Source of the DNA: Methylothermaceae bacterium
Lineage (GTDB): Bacteria; Pseudomonadota; Gammaproteobacteria; Methylococcales; Methylothermaceae
NCBI GenBank assembly: GCA_027024125.1
Contig: JALVSV010000436.1
Location: forward strand, 1-26,113
Reading direction: 5' to 3'
Length of the DNA stretch: 26,113 nucleotides
Under the pieces are notes generated by a model. The model was not told where the DNA came from. It saw nothing but the letters and a program-made list of their open reading frames with translations, and made no database searches. Positions 1-8,211 of the stretch are shown here, one piece after another. Each line of letters opens with the position of its first letter. Position 1 is the stretch's first letter. The translations under genes were made by a program, and so were the position numbers.

Positions 1-961
1 GATCGGCTTCGCAACCGTCCATCATCCCCTGATGGATCCGGTCGGCTGCGCGGGCAGCCCCCGTCAGGGCCAGAAACACCCCGGAGGAGAAGACCGGATC
101 CAGAAATCCAGCGGCATCTCCGATGCTGATATAACGCTGACCATAGCGGCGCCGGTTGAGATAGCTGAAGTTGGCTTCACTGCGAACCGGCCACAGTTGC
201 GCGGCTCCCTGAAGCAACCGGGCAAGCCGCGGAGAAGCCGTTACATAACGCCAAAACAAAGTCTCCTGGTCCATCCCTGATGGCTTCTTGTTCCGCACCA
301 CCAAACCGATACTGACCCTGCGTTCTGACATTGGAATCACCCACAGCCAGCCGATGTCCACCATCAGGATCCAGATATTGCCGGTGGTATAAAGCTCATC
401 GGCCAAGGCTCCCTGGATCGGGCCAAAATGGCTGTAAAGAGCGAAACGGCCCAAGGTGTCGATCCTCTCGATGTTGCGTGCACGCCGTCCCATCAAGGCG
501 CTCCTGCCCGTCGCATCGACAAAATAGCGGGCATGGTAATGTCGGCCTTCAGCCATGACCTGAACCCCCATGGGCCCGTATTCCACCTCCGTGACCTGGC
601 TTTCCATCCGGGCATCGACTCCATGGGCCAGGGCATTGTCGAACAGCTTGCGATCGAATTCCGCACGTTCCACCTGATAGGCCCGCTGCGCCTGCCCGCT
701 GAGCTGAAAAAACATATCCTGGCCGCTCGTCTCGTCGATAAAGACCGCTCCGGCCTTGAACACGTTCCCCTCACTCCAATCCAGGCCCAGACGGCGTATC
801 ACCGGTTCGCTGTATGGCAACATCGACTCGCCAATATGAAAACGGGGATGACGGCCCTTTTCCAACAGCAGCACACTGTAGCCGTGCTGAGCCAACAGCG
901 TGGCAGCGGTACAGCCGGCAGGACCTCCTCCGGCAACGACGACGTCGAAGTTGTATTTCAT
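1..961 (-). CDS. FAD-dependent halogenase-like oxidoreductase of an aryl-polyene cluster (C-terminus off the window)
   Basis: About 320 codons are present; the 3' end lies beyond the left edge. The N-terminus has a dinucleotide-binding motif (VVAGGGPAG, residues 8-16), then HIGESMLP (42-49), which is typical of the tryptophan-halogenase-like flavoprotein superfamily. A WLWVIP hexapeptide (205-210) matches the WxWxIP motif of flavin-dependent halogenases. A second FAD-contact motif, GDAAGFLDP, starts at residue 281. The family uses reduced FAD, either to halogenate aromatic rings or as a monooxygenase or reductase. The ATG at 961 follows a GGAGG that lies inside the end of the upstream ketosynthase gene, only 4 bases away, so the two are co-transcribed. 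Similar genes occur in xanthomonadin and aryl-polyene clusters, so a role in finishing the pigment is likely. Whether it halogenates is inferred from WxWxIP; the catalytic lysine was not assigned. Confidence 0.8.
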   Translation of the reverse strand, partial: MKYNFDVVVAGGGPAGCTAATLLAQHGYSVLLLEKGRHPRFHIGESMLPYSEPVIRRLGLDWSEGNVFKAGAVFIDETSGQDMFFQLSGQAQRAYQVERAEFDRKLFDNALAHGVDARMESQVTEVEYGPMGVQVMAEGRHYHARYFVDATGRSALMGRRARNIERIDTLGRFALYSHFGPIQGALADELYTTGNIWILMVDIGWLWVIPMSERRVSIGLVVRNKKPSGMDQETLFWRYVTASPRLARLLQGAAQLWPVRSEANFSYLNRRRYGQRYISIGDAAGFLDPVFSSGVFLALTGAARAADRIHQGMMDGCEAD

Positions 962-965
962 CGGA

Positions 966-2942
966 TCATTCCACCTCCACGCACCATCCCTCACCCAGGG
1001 GAACTTTGATGGACCTCCCCGTGGTCCCTGACGTATCCAGCCGCTTTAGCAGGGGCAATACAGCAAGTACCGGTGTCCGAAATACCATCTCCTCAAGACC
1101 CTCGGGCAGCCCGACACCGAAATCCTGCACCAGGGCGCCGCACCGTCGGCCCGTATCGCCGGCTTCCAGCACCATTGCCAGAGCCACAGGAAGCGTTCCC
1201 ATGCCAGGCTGCAGATACCCGGGCCAACGCTCATCGTAACAGACCACCAATAGTCTCGGGTTTTCCGTCATCAGCCGGCACCAAGTCTCCAGCCAGGTCA
1301 TGGCCACGGTTTCCCGGGCGGCCCCCATGGCTGTGCTGGCCTGCCTGGATTCGGTGGCGATGCTCCAGTATCCAGCAGCGGTATTGTGGACCGAGTTATG
1401 AAACTGGGTCGGCGAGATCCAACCGTCGGGTTGGGCCAGTTGGATACACAACTGATCGGTCACCTGCATTTCTCCACCCACACTGGCGAAAACCGCAGGC
1501 AACGCCCTGGGATCGATACCGGCGCGCTCACAGGCAGAAAACCCGGCACACAGAGCCAGGCGGGTCGCCTGACTGGTGCGGCGACGGATGGTGGCCGGCA
1601 ATCGGCTGGGGTCGACTGGATCGACATCGATATCAAAATCTTCAGGCAACGCCAGATCGCTGCCACAGACCGCCCATCCCCGCAGGGAAATTCCGGTTGC
1701 CTTGGCACCGCGGCAGGGACTGGAATGAAGGCAGGCGGGCAGGTCGTCACCGGAACGCGCCAACAGCACGCTGGCATTGCTGCCACCAAAACCGAAAGCA
1801 TTGCACAGCGCCAACCTGGCTTCCGTGGGCTCAGGATCCTGGATGACGTTGATGGGACACGACGGATCCAGCCGCTGCAGGCCGCAGGTACCGGGAAGTT
1901 GACCTGCCCGGAGGGACTCCAGTGTGACAATGGCTTCCAGAGCCCCCGAGGCGCCCAGCGTATGGCCGAAAATTCCCTTGACGCCACTGCAGGGAGTATC
2001 GCTGCCTACCACGCTGGCCACTGCCCTGGCTTCCGACAAATCGTTGAGTGGTGTCGCGGTGGCATGTAGATTGACGTAGCCAATCTCGGCAGCGGAAAGG
2101 CCGGCCAGGGTCAAGGCGGAACGCATGGCCTCTTCAGCGCCCCTGCCCCGCGGTTCCGGCGCGGACATGTGGTGAGCATCGGATGACTCTCCCACCGCCA
2201 ACAGGTGGGGGAATCGACGATTGTCGGGGTGAGATCTTTCCAGCAGCAACAGAGCGGCTGCCTCGCCGATATTGATCCCCTGCCGCCCGGCATCCATGGG
2301 CTTGCAGGGGCCTGGCGAAACCAGCTCGAGGCTGTGGAACCCCTGCAGAGTCAAGCGGCACAGCGTATCCACCCCGGCCACCAGGACGGCATCACAAACG
2401 CCTGCCTGAATCAGGCGTTGACCACTTCCAAAGGCCTTGGCGCTGGATGAACAAGCGGTGGAAATGGCGTATACAGGTCCCTTCAGCCCCAGTTCCAAGG
2501 CAAGAAACTGTGCCGTGGCCTGGATCGCATGTTGGTGAAGAAAATCGAATTCCTCTGGCATCCTGCCATGGGTGATGAAATGGGCATAGGCCCGCTCCGA
2601 ATCATAAATACCCGAGGTACTGGTTCCGAGCACCAGACCGATGCGCTCAGAGCCGTAACGGTCAGACAGATGGCCGACCTGGGCCCTGAATTGGCCGGCA
2701 TTCACGGCCAGGAGCGCCAGTCTGGCATTACGGCAGGCATAAGCGGACAGTTCGGAGCGAATGTCCGGAAGCGCACCCGCATATTCCCCCACCAGGGTGT
2801 CGAAAGGCAACTGAAACAGACGGATAGGCGCCAGGCACGGAGTGTTGTCACGTAACGCGATCTTCAGGGCCTGATTACCCCAACCTGCAGAAGTCACGCA
2901 TTGCCAGCCAACGATGGCGACAGGATCTGGACCTGCTCCCAT
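966..2942 (-). CDS. Beta-ketoacyl-ACP synthase fused to a ketosynthase-like (chain-length-factor-type) domain
   Basis: The product is 658 residues. Residues 1 to about 400 form a complete FabF-type ketosynthase: the nucleophile lies in STACSSS (Cys164), and the two catalytic histidines are in HATATPLND (His293) and FGHTLGASG (His327). From about residue 420 a second segment resembles the N-terminal ketosynthase-like domain found as a separate protein in aryl-polyene and type II polyketide clusters. It contains FHNSVHNTAAGYWSIA and a GAARETVAM stretch but no active-site cysteine. The enzyme would extend an aryl-polyene chain on the acyl carrier protein encoded in the same operon. The start ATG is preceded by AAGGA at 5 bases, which sits inside the last codons of the rhodanese gene. 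The downstream gene starts 4 bases after its stop. The fusion of the two domains is the odd feature. Confidence 0.88.
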   Translation of the reverse strand: MGAGPDPVAIVGWQCVTSAGWGNQALKIALRDNTPCLAPIRLFQLPFDTLVGEYAGALPDIRSELSAYACRNARLALLAVNAGQFRAQVGHLSDRYGSERIGLVLGTSTSGIYDSERAYAHFITHGRMPEEFDFLHQHAIQATAQFLALELGLKGPVYAISTACSSSAKAFGSGQRLIQAGVCDAVLVAGVDTLCRLTLQGFHSLELVSPGPCKPMDAGRQGINIGEAAALLLLERSHPDNRRFPHLLAVGESSDAHHMSAPEPRGRGAEEAMRSALTLAGLSAAEIGYVNLHATATPLNDLSEARAVASVVGSDTPCSGVKGIFGHTLGASGALEAIVTLESLRAGQLPGTCGLQRLDPSCPINVIQDPEPTEARLALCNAFGFGGSNASVLLARSGDDLPACLHSSPCRGAKATGISLRGWAVCGSDLALPEDFDIDVDPVDPSRLPATIRRRTSQATRLALCAGFSACERAGIDPRALPAVFASVGGEMQVTDQLCIQLAQPDGWISPTQFHNSVHNTAAGYWSIATESRQASTAMGAARETVAMTWLETWCRLMTENPRLLVVCYDERWPGYLQPGMGTLPVALAMVLEAGDTGRRCGALVQDFGVGLPEGLEEMVFRTPVLAVLPLLKRLDTSGTTGRSIKVPLGEGWCVEVE

Positions 2943-2943
2943 C

Positions 2944-3333
2944 TCAGTCCTTCATTCCCGGTGCCGTCATCACGTATCCCTGATTCCTCCATCGGTGCAT
3001 GTGGCCTTCCAGCAGCCGAACGTCAGGGCACCCAAGTCGGCGCAACTTTGGAGCGGCATAGGCTGCCCTTGGGCCATGCTCACAGGTCACCACGACCATC
3101 TGGTGTTTACAGGCTTCAATCACTTGCGACGGGGCGCTGCTCACATCGAGGAATGGTATATGCACGGCACCGGGGATGTGGCCTTTCATATACTCGGACT
3201 CCGAGCGCACGTCGATGACCAGGGGCGCATCCCCTTTTTCCATCTGGGCACTCAGAGTGGCGGGAGAGACGACAGGCTCTGTACTCGCACATCCGGCCAA
3301 CAATATACTAAGAAACAAGACTCGCTTGATCAT
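2944..3333 (-). CDS. Rhodanese-domain lipoprotein
   Basis: The product is 129 residues. The N-terminus MIKRVLFLSILLAGC has a signal peptide and a good lipobox (LAGC, Cys15), so the protein should be lipid-anchored outside the cytoplasm. The rest is a single rhodanese domain: VIDVRSESEYMKGHIPGAVHIPF (about residues 39-61) contains the DVR and GHIPGA motifs, and the active loop CEHGPRA begins at Cys84. Such domains bind or transfer sulfane sulfur, or act as thiol carriers. An upstream in-frame start at 3393 exists but would bury the signal peptide, so 3333 is preferred. It lies between the exporter gene (72-base gap) and the ketosynthase gene (1 base), so it belongs to the pigment operon. Its job there is unknown to me. 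Confidence 0.82.
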   Translation of the reverse strand: MIKRVLFLSILLAGCASTEPVVSPATLSAQMEKGDAPLVIDVRSESEYMKGHIPGAVHIPFLDVSSAPSQVIEACKHQMVVVTCEHGPRAAYAAPKLRRLGCPDVRLLEGHMHRWRNQGYVMTAPGMKD

Positions 3334-3405
3334 GTTCTTCCACACTAACGGATTTCGGTTCGCACACCGGGTCTTGGATCGTGCTTCTGTCACAGCCGCC
3401 CGGGA

Positions 3406-5721
3406 TCAGGGTCCAGGCCCGCTTTCAGCTGCCCGATCGCCCGGGAGTACCACAGGACATAACAAAAAACCGATGACCACCCCGCCCGTCACGGCAAGAG
3501 ACAGGGCTTTCAGCGCTGGATTGTTCGCCAGGCCCAGAGCGGAGAAGGCCACGACAGTGGTGAACATCGATGCCCCCATGGCACGATAAGTATCGACCGC
3601 ATCTCCAGCGCGTCGTTCAGAATAGAAAATACCGTAATCGACGCAAATTGCAACGGCAAGCATGGCAGCAATGAGATGAAAGAAACTGACCGGTTGGCTG
3701 AGAATCGCAAAACAGGCAAAGACGAACACCAACCCGCTCATCCCTGGCAATAGCACCTTGAAGGATCGGGCCGGTGACCGATACCTGATCAGCAACAATG
3801 CCAGGATGACACCCACTCCCACCCCCAGAGCGAGGAGAGCCCGCCGGCGGTAGGCGATCGCCAAAGCGTTGATTTGTTCCCGCTGACTGTAGTACCTGAC
3901 TCCCAGCTGGTCTGACAACGAAGCTGCTACCGCCTGCGGATCGTGTGGTCCCAGCCATATCGCCAGATGTGTTTTTCGCGGATGCTGTTCCACTTGTCCA
4001 GGCAGGACTTCCTTGACCTGAGAATTCAGGATGGTTTCCGTATCCATCCAGCTCCCTGGCAACTCTCCCGGAACAGTTAACCCCAGGGAGTCGACAGACA
4101 GGCCACTTCGGTTGAGCGCCTCATGCCACGCGCCGACAAACTCGTTGGTGACGTGCTGGGTATAGTGTCCCCAATTTTCCCTTTGCAGCTGCAAAGACAC
4201 CAGCCATGGATAGATGGGATGAAAAGCGCTCAAGGCACCGTTTTCTTTCAACCTTCTAAGGACCCTGGTTGCTTCCTCCCCCCGCTGCAGGGCCGTCTCG
4301 AGATCCGGAGCCTCCACCAGAACCGCCCTTCCCGGCTCGATTCCCCCGAGGCGCTTCCGCAGCTCTGTGTCCTGTTGCTGTAATCTGGCATCGAAACCTG
4401 CCAGCCTTTCCAGATCGTCCAGCCATTGCAAACGGGGCAGTAGCAACAACGCCCCACCCAATGCCAAGCCCAATGCGACCTGCATCAGCCGCTTGTGGGT
4501 GACCAGCCATTGCTGGCAGGAGACGAAGATCCGAAGCGAAGGGGTACCACCCACCACTGGTCCATCCAGCCACATTGGAACCCCATACAAGGTCGTCAGC
4601 AACGCTGTGACGATGCCGGCCGAAGCGAATACCGCAGTCTGCTGAAAACCGGGATATCCGGTCGCCGCCAGGGCGAGGTAGCCGATCACCGTGGTGATCG
4701 CTCCCAGCGACAGGGCGGGCCACAACCTGCCGGCGACTTCCGCCGGTGGCAACTCCCCCCGGCAATGGGCCAACAGGTGAATGGGATAGTCGACACACAC
4801 ACCGATCAGGGTCGCACCCAGGGCCAGGGTCAGGGCATGGAGATTACCGAACACCCACTGAGTTGCCAAAGCCCCAATCGTGCAGGCGAAAGCGAGCACC
4901 AAACCGATGGCAGGCAGCACCTGCCATGAGCGGAACAATACCAGCAACACCCCTGTGACCCCCAACCCGGAAGCGATCGTCACCCGGCTTACATCCTTTT
5001 TGACCCGCTGCTGGGCGGAAACGGCGAATACTGGCACTCCAGTCATTCGCAACTGGTATGTTCCATCCTGACCTTGGTTCAGCCTGGAAAATGTCTGCCT
5101 GATCCTCTGCTGTAAATCCCGCTGCCGCTCGATGTCGAAAGGGGGGTACCGAGCCTCAAGAACGATGGGATAGAAATCCTCAACCCGGGTTGCCATCTTT
5201 CCGAACAAGTCGCGCCAGTCAGAGAAGGCATGAAAGGTCAACAGAAGAGGATCCTTCGGTGCAACCCTCTGCACCAAGTCTCCAAACGGGGACAGCAGGG
5301 CTTTCTTCAAACCTCTGGCCCGCTCGTCCAGGGACTCGATGGCAAAAAGATCCGCCGCCTCGTCTTGTGGGTTCAAACTGTAGATCAAGGGCGCAAATGC
5401 GGCGTATCCAGCCATCAGATCGGGAATTGAAAAGGGAGGCTGAAAGGCGGGCCAGACCGAAGAAACCCCGGGCAGATCTTCCATGGCAGCGATGAAACGA
5501 CGGGAAAATCCAGGCAGATCCGCAGCTGTTCCGGCCTCCGGTTCGATCGCCAGTAGATAGCGGCGGGCAAACACTGTGTGCTGAAAACGCTCCACCATTC
5601 GACTGCCGGGGTCACTTCGTCCGAGAAAGAACACCGACAGCCTGGTTTCCAACTGCAGTTGCCACGCCAGCAACCCCAGCATTCCAGCCAGGACCAGCAA
5701 AATGGCCAAACGCCGTATCAT
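3406..5721 (-). CDS. RND/MMPL-family exporter of the aryl-polyene cluster
   Basis: The product is 771 residues with the two-fold RND layout of small MMPL transporters. There is an N-terminal membrane helix (about residues 4-22), a large periplasmic domain, a block of helices from about 245 to 400, a second periplasmic domain (about 440-630) and a final helix block to the C-terminus. The hydrophobic runs VLLVLFRSWQVLPAIGLVLA and VGVILALLLIRYRSP begin the two helix blocks. Proteins of this kind in aryl-polyene clusters are thought to move the pigment or its lipid conjugate to the outer membrane, with a LolA-like partner. The start overlaps the stop of the upstream LolA-like gene in an ATGA, which indicates translational coupling. 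The substrate is inferred from context only. Confidence 0.88.
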   Translation of the reverse strand: MIRRLAILLVLAGMLGLLAWQLQLETRLSVFFLGRSDPGSRMVERFQHTVFARRYLLAIEPEAGTAADLPGFSRRFIAAMEDLPGVSSVWPAFQPPFSIPDLMAGYAAFAPLIYSLNPQDEAADLFAIESLDERARGLKKALLSPFGDLVQRVAPKDPLLLTFHAFSDWRDLFGKMATRVEDFYPIVLEARYPPFDIERQRDLQQRIRQTFSRLNQGQDGTYQLRMTGVPVFAVSAQQRVKKDVSRVTIASGLGVTGVLLVLFRSWQVLPAIGLVLAFACTIGALATQWVFGNLHALTLALGATLIGVCVDYPIHLLAHCRGELPPAEVAGRLWPALSLGAITTVIGYLALAATGYPGFQQTAVFASAGIVTALLTTLYGVPMWLDGPVVGGTPSLRIFVSCQQWLVTHKRLMQVALGLALGGALLLLPRLQWLDDLERLAGFDARLQQQDTELRKRLGGIEPGRAVLVEAPDLETALQRGEEATRVLRRLKENGALSAFHPIYPWLVSLQLQRENWGHYTQHVTNEFVGAWHEALNRSGLSVDSLGLTVPGELPGSWMDTETILNSQVKEVLPGQVEQHPRKTHLAIWLGPHDPQAVAASLSDQLGVRYYSQREQINALAIAYRRRALLALGVGVGVILALLLIRYRSPARSFKVLLPGMSGLVFVFACFAILSQPVSFFHLIAAMLAVAICVDYGIFYSERRAGDAVDTYRAMGASMFTTVVAFSALGLANNPALKALSLAVTGGVVIGFLLCPVVLPGDRAAESGPGP

Positions 5722-6329
5722 TCCCCCGCAGCTTCCTGAACCAAACGGGCGATGGTATAAGTCAATTTGTCGCCACGCGCATCCAGAACCATCCGGGTAA
5801 CTGACCGGTCCCCATCCCGCTCAACGATTTCGAGCACCTGCCGGTTACCCTCGAGATCCCCATGCATGGAAACTTTCCTGAAGGGTGCCGATTCAGGATC
5901 TTTGGGAAGCAATTGCAGGCTCCAGTTTTTTCCTTCTTCGACATATTCGATGTGATAATGACCGCGAATCGGCTGAAAATTCCCCTGTAATAGCTGCCGA
6001 AGCAACACGATTCCCTCGGCCTGGGGCATGGATGTGGGAAGCCGGATTCGATGTCGCTCGCCGCTTGAGGAATCGAAATAGAGCAACCGGGTAGGCGTGG
6101 CAACCATGATCACCCGCTGGGGTGACAGCTGGAGCTTTACCATGGTTCCAGAAGGATCTGCCAGCAGGTATCCACTACCCTTCCAAGGCTCGGAGAGCAA
6201 CGCCAGGGTCCTGGTTTCCTGATACCGCATTTGCACAGGCTCGCTGAGTTTGAACCGGCCTGCAGGATCGGAGGCCGGAAGCCGAATCCCCCAGAAAAGC
6301 AGACAAATCAGTAGCCCTATTCTTCCCAC
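5718..6329 (-). CDS. LolA-like outer-membrane lipoprotein carrier-related protein
   Basis: The product is 203 residues. The first 20 or so residues (MGRIGLLICLLFWGIRLPAS) look like a Sec signal peptide, so the mature protein is periplasmic. The body has the LolA/LolB-like alternating beta pattern: an early QMRYQETRTLALLSEPWKGSG segment, a repeated PSGTMVKLQLSPQRVIM strand pair and a C-terminal ERDGDRSVTRMVLDARGD strand pair. Homologues in aryl-polyene clusters accompany an MMPL exporter and probably carry a hydrophobic product across the periplasm. The gene overlaps the upstream membrane-protein gene by 13 bases and the downstream exporter gene by 4 bases. Sequence similarity to genuine LolA is weak by eye, so the call leans on context as well. 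Confidence 0.75.
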   Translation of the reverse strand: MGRIGLLICLLFWGIRLPASDPAGRFKLSEPVQMRYQETRTLALLSEPWKGSGYLLADPSGTMVKLQLSPQRVIMVATPTRLLYFDSSSGERHRIRLPTSMPQAEGIVLLRQLLQGNFQPIRGHYHIEYVEEGKNWSLQLLPKDPESAPFRKVSMHGDLEGNRQVLEIVERDGDRSVTRMVLDARGDKLTYTIARLVQEAAGE

Positions 6330-6937
6330 AAACGTCGTCCCTCCCGGGCAACCGCCCGGAAAGTCTCATGAGGAAGAGGCATTTCCCCCAACTCGCTGAA
6401 ACGCCAGCGCCGATAGAAGAATTCCCCCAGCAACAGGGCCGCCATCAGCAGATAGATACCCAGCGCATGGAACCAGAACCAGAACCTGTCGTCACCAGCC
6501 ATGCTCAGCCCCATGGAAACCATGGCCATCACTAAAAACAGCACACACCACACCCAGGTAAGACGGCGTAGATAGACAAGCAGATAGGGAGGGATTTCCC
6601 TATATTGCAAGCGCACCATGCGCTCGATCAAAGGGGGAGGATGAATCATCAGGGTACGGCCAAATTCCCAGGCAACGAACAGAAAAGCCACCGCAGGAAC
6701 CCAGCGGGACACCTTCGGCCCCACCAGTATCACGCCCATCCCAAGCGAGATGCCCAATCCTGCCAGCAACCAGCGCATCTTCCCTTTCGTCCTGGCTGCA
6801 CGCCACAGCAAAATGGTGGCTATGGCAAGGGGAGCATATCCTCCAGCGTTTACATCCAGCCATTGCAGCAAAAAGGGGTAGGTCAGAAACAAAAGCGCGA
6901 CTGCAGTTCCCCACAACCAGCCTGGCACTTCAGGCAT
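6317..6937 (-). CDS. Integral membrane protein of aryl-polyene clusters (COG4648-like)
   Basis: The product is 206 residues with about five or six hydrophobic segments: WLWGTAVALLFLTYPFLL, a second near YAPLAIATILLW, one near LAGLGISLGMGVILVG, then VWCVLFLVMAMVSMGLSM and FHALGIYLLMAALLLGEFFY. It ends with a charged cytoplasmic tail rich in Arg and Glu. An in-frame start at 7027 would lie deep inside the acyl carrier protein gene. The ATG at 6937 overlaps that gene's stop by 8 bases and starts directly before the first helix, so it is preferred. Membrane proteins of this type sit beside the acyl carrier protein in aryl-polyene operons. Their biochemical role is not established. Confidence 0.78.
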   Translation of the reverse strand: MPEVPGWLWGTAVALLFLTYPFLLQWLDVNAGGYAPLAIATILLWRAARTKGKMRWLLAGLGISLGMGVILVGPKVSRWVPAVAFLFVAWEFGRTLMIHPPPLIERMVRLQYREIPPYLLVYLRRLTWVWCVLFLVMAMVSMGLSMAGDDRFWFWFHALGIYLLMAALLLGEFFYRRWRFSELGEMPLPHETFRAVAREGRRLWEE

Positions 6938-7205
6938 TTCTGTTAGTGGCCACGAACTCAGCCAACGACCTGAGAGAAGCGAAGATTTTGGCATTTCTAT
7001 CGTCGTTGGACACCAGCTTGATACCATATTTGCGGTCGAGCATCACCCCGATCTCCAGGGCATCGATGGAATCCAGGCCCAATCCCTCACCAAACAGGGG
7101 GGCTTCCGGATCGATATCCTCAGGAGAGACATCCTCCAGGTGCAATCCCTGGATCAACAGTTGCTTCAGTTCATCAATCATTTCGCTCAAGGGGATCTCC
7201 GCCAT
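6930..7205 (-). CDS. Acyl carrier protein
   Basis: The product is 91 residues. The GLDSIDALE motif carries the serine (Ser46) that would receive the phosphopantetheine arm. It is followed by the acidic recognition helix EIGVMLDRKYGIKL, and the whole length fits a four-helix acyl carrier protein. It would hold the growing polyene chain for the ketosynthase encoded downstream. The gene lies 12 bases after the upstream lipoprotein gene and overlaps the next gene by 8 bases, so it is part of the same transcript. Aryl-polyene clusters usually have two acyl carrier proteins; only one is visible here. Confidence 0.93.
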   Translation of the reverse strand: MAEIPLSEMIDELKQLLIQGLHLEDVSPEDIDPEAPLFGEGLGLDSIDALEIGVMLDRKYGIKLVSNDDRNAKIFASLRSLAEFVATNRNA

Positions 7206-7217
7206 ATCTTTATCTAT

Positions 7218-7808
7218 TCAATTGACGATCTCTTTGACCTTACCGTTTTTGAAACGCACGATAAAGGTATCGAACCGTGAGGCCCAGTAGCGCCATTCAT
7301 CCATGTCGAGCGTGGGCGTCTGGGTAATCGGCGGATACCCGATCGCTGCGATGACGGCCTTCTTGGACATGCCAGGCGCCACCTTGCCTTCGAGAATGAG
7401 CTTGCGCTCAGACGGGGTGAACTGGTTGAGATTCAATTTCTGCCGTGCCAGCATTTTATGGAATGCCTTGCCGATGGTATCGCCTGTATGCTTCTGCACA
7501 TTCTCTATCTCGACCTCGGGACCATTGGGAAGGATCCTGATCATGAACCCTTTTCTCCCCCAACTGATCAGCTCCACCGGTGTGTTGACAGGCACCAGAA
7601 ATCCCTTGCGATAGTTGGTGGTACGGTGGCGGTTCTTTTCGTACTGGAAAGAATACTGGGTGTAATACTTTCCCCCGAGCTCTATATCTGGCGGCAGGTT
7701 CGCTTCCCCACCCTTGAAAGCCTTTGGGCATCCTGTGAGACCAAGCAACAACAAGACACTCATGACCGAAAGCAGGACTATGCGGAACATGGATTGACGT
7801 TGATTCAT
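7218..7808 (-). CDS. Lipoprotein with a SmpA/OmlA-like C-terminal domain
   Basis: The product is 196 residues. MNQRQSMFRI leads into a hydrophobic run ending in the lipobox LTGC (Cys27), so it should be a lipid-anchored envelope protein. The C-terminal third contains VAPGMSKKAVIAAIGYPP followed by DEWRYWASRFDTFIVRFKNGKV. That is the pattern of the small SmpA/OmlA (BamE-like) fold, with its GMSKxxVxxxLGxP strand-turn. The in-frame start at 7880 is 24 codons upstream of the ATG at 7808, which has a strong GGAGGGG site and places the signal peptide at the N-terminus. It is the first gene of the leftward pigment operon, 12 bases before the acyl carrier protein gene. It may share only the promoter, or may help exporter assembly; no function is known to me. 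Confidence 0.8.
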   Translation of the reverse strand: MNQRQSMFRIVLLSVMSVLLLLGLTGCPKAFKGGEANLPPDIELGGKYYTQYSFQYEKNRHRTTNYRKGFLVPVNTPVELISWGRKGFMIRILPNGPEVEIENVQKHTGDTIGKAFHKMLARQKLNLNQFTPSERKLILEGKVAPGMSKKAVIAAIGYPPITQTPTLDMDEWRYWASRFDTFIVRFKNGKVKEIVN

Positions 7809-7813
7809 GTTTT

Positions 7814-7820
7814 CCCCTCC
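7814..7820 (-). promoter_or_regulatory. Strong ribosome binding site for the lipoprotein gene
   Basis: The minus strand reads GGAGGGG followed by five bases and the ATG at 7808. This decides in favour of that start over the in-frame one at 7880. Confidence 0.65.
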
Positions 7821-7954
7821 ATCTGACCCAATCCGCACTAAATCTAGCACATTTGCCACGCAATCCGTAATTGAGGGCATTGATTCTCCGGAAAATTACC
7901 TCTACGGCAAAGCTCAGGATCCGGCATTTTGTCGAATACGCCTCATCTCCCCCC

Positions 7955-7964
7955 CTATCGCGAC
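7955..7964. repeat. Left 10-bp direct repeat of element copy 1
   Basis: CTATCGCGAC, repeated exactly at 8130-8139. It is read as the target-site duplication of the MITE-like element. Confidence 0.65.
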
Positions 7965-8129
7965 CGGGGCTCCGTCATCTATTCGGTCCCGGGGCAGGTG
8001 ATCTGCTTCGAAAAACGCCGTGAATACTTCCTTGTAGGCTCCACGCCGGCGTCCCTGCCGGCGAGGCTTTAGAATCAGACCACCTGCCCCTTTACTCAAT
8101 CCCTTACGTGTTTAGATGACGTGGTCCTG
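7965..8129 (+). repeat. MITE-like palindromic element, copy 1
   Basis: This 165-bp element is flanked by a perfect 10-bp direct repeat, CTATCGCGAC, at 7955-7964 and 8130-8139. Its ends form an imperfect inverted repeat of about 20 bp (14 of 20 positions match by eye). Nested inside is a second inverted repeat around GGGGCAGGTG / CACCTGCCCC, then an inner hairpin built on GCCGGC. It contains no open reading frame of note and no transposase, so it would have to move in trans. About nine in ten positions agree with the copy at 10147-10307, in the same orientation. It fills most of the 403-base gap between the divergent lipoprotein and tas genes; nothing else but a candidate promoter is seen there. 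Confidence 0.75.
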
Positions 8130-8139
8130 CTATCGCGAC
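8130..8139. repeat. Right 10-bp direct repeat of element copy 1
   Basis: CTATCGCGAC, the exact partner of 7955-7964. The sequence is unrelated to the direct repeat around copy 2, as expected for a duplicated target site. Confidence 0.65.
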
Positions 8140-8150
8140 AGAAGCCGGTT

Positions 8151-8177
8151 TTGACAATGAGTGACTTCGGATAAACT
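8151..8177 (+). promoter_or_regulatory. Candidate sigma-70 promoter for tas
   Basis: A perfect TTGACA at 8151-8156 is followed after 15 bases by TAAACT at 8172-8177, 34 bases before the tas ATG. The spacing is shorter than the usual 17 bases, so this is tentative. It begins 21 bases after the repeat element ends. Confidence 0.3.
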
Positions 8178-8211
8178 TACCAATTGCCTGCAACCAATCA
8201 CTTTTCACGCC

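Noticed and set aside
428..1009. Plus-strand 193-codon open frame opposite the halogenase-like gene
   Set aside because: It is a mirror of the FAD-binding domain coding sequence; no family resemblance.
1386..2069. Plus-strand 227-codon open frame opposite the ketosynthase
   Set aside because: It is antisense to conserved ketosynthase motifs, with no ribosome site and no recognisable domain.
7965..8129. Reading the palindromic repeats as terminators, CRISPR repeats or a riboswitch
   Set aside because: There is no T-tract, no regular spacer array and no ligand-like consensus. The 10-bp flanking duplications fit a mobile element better.
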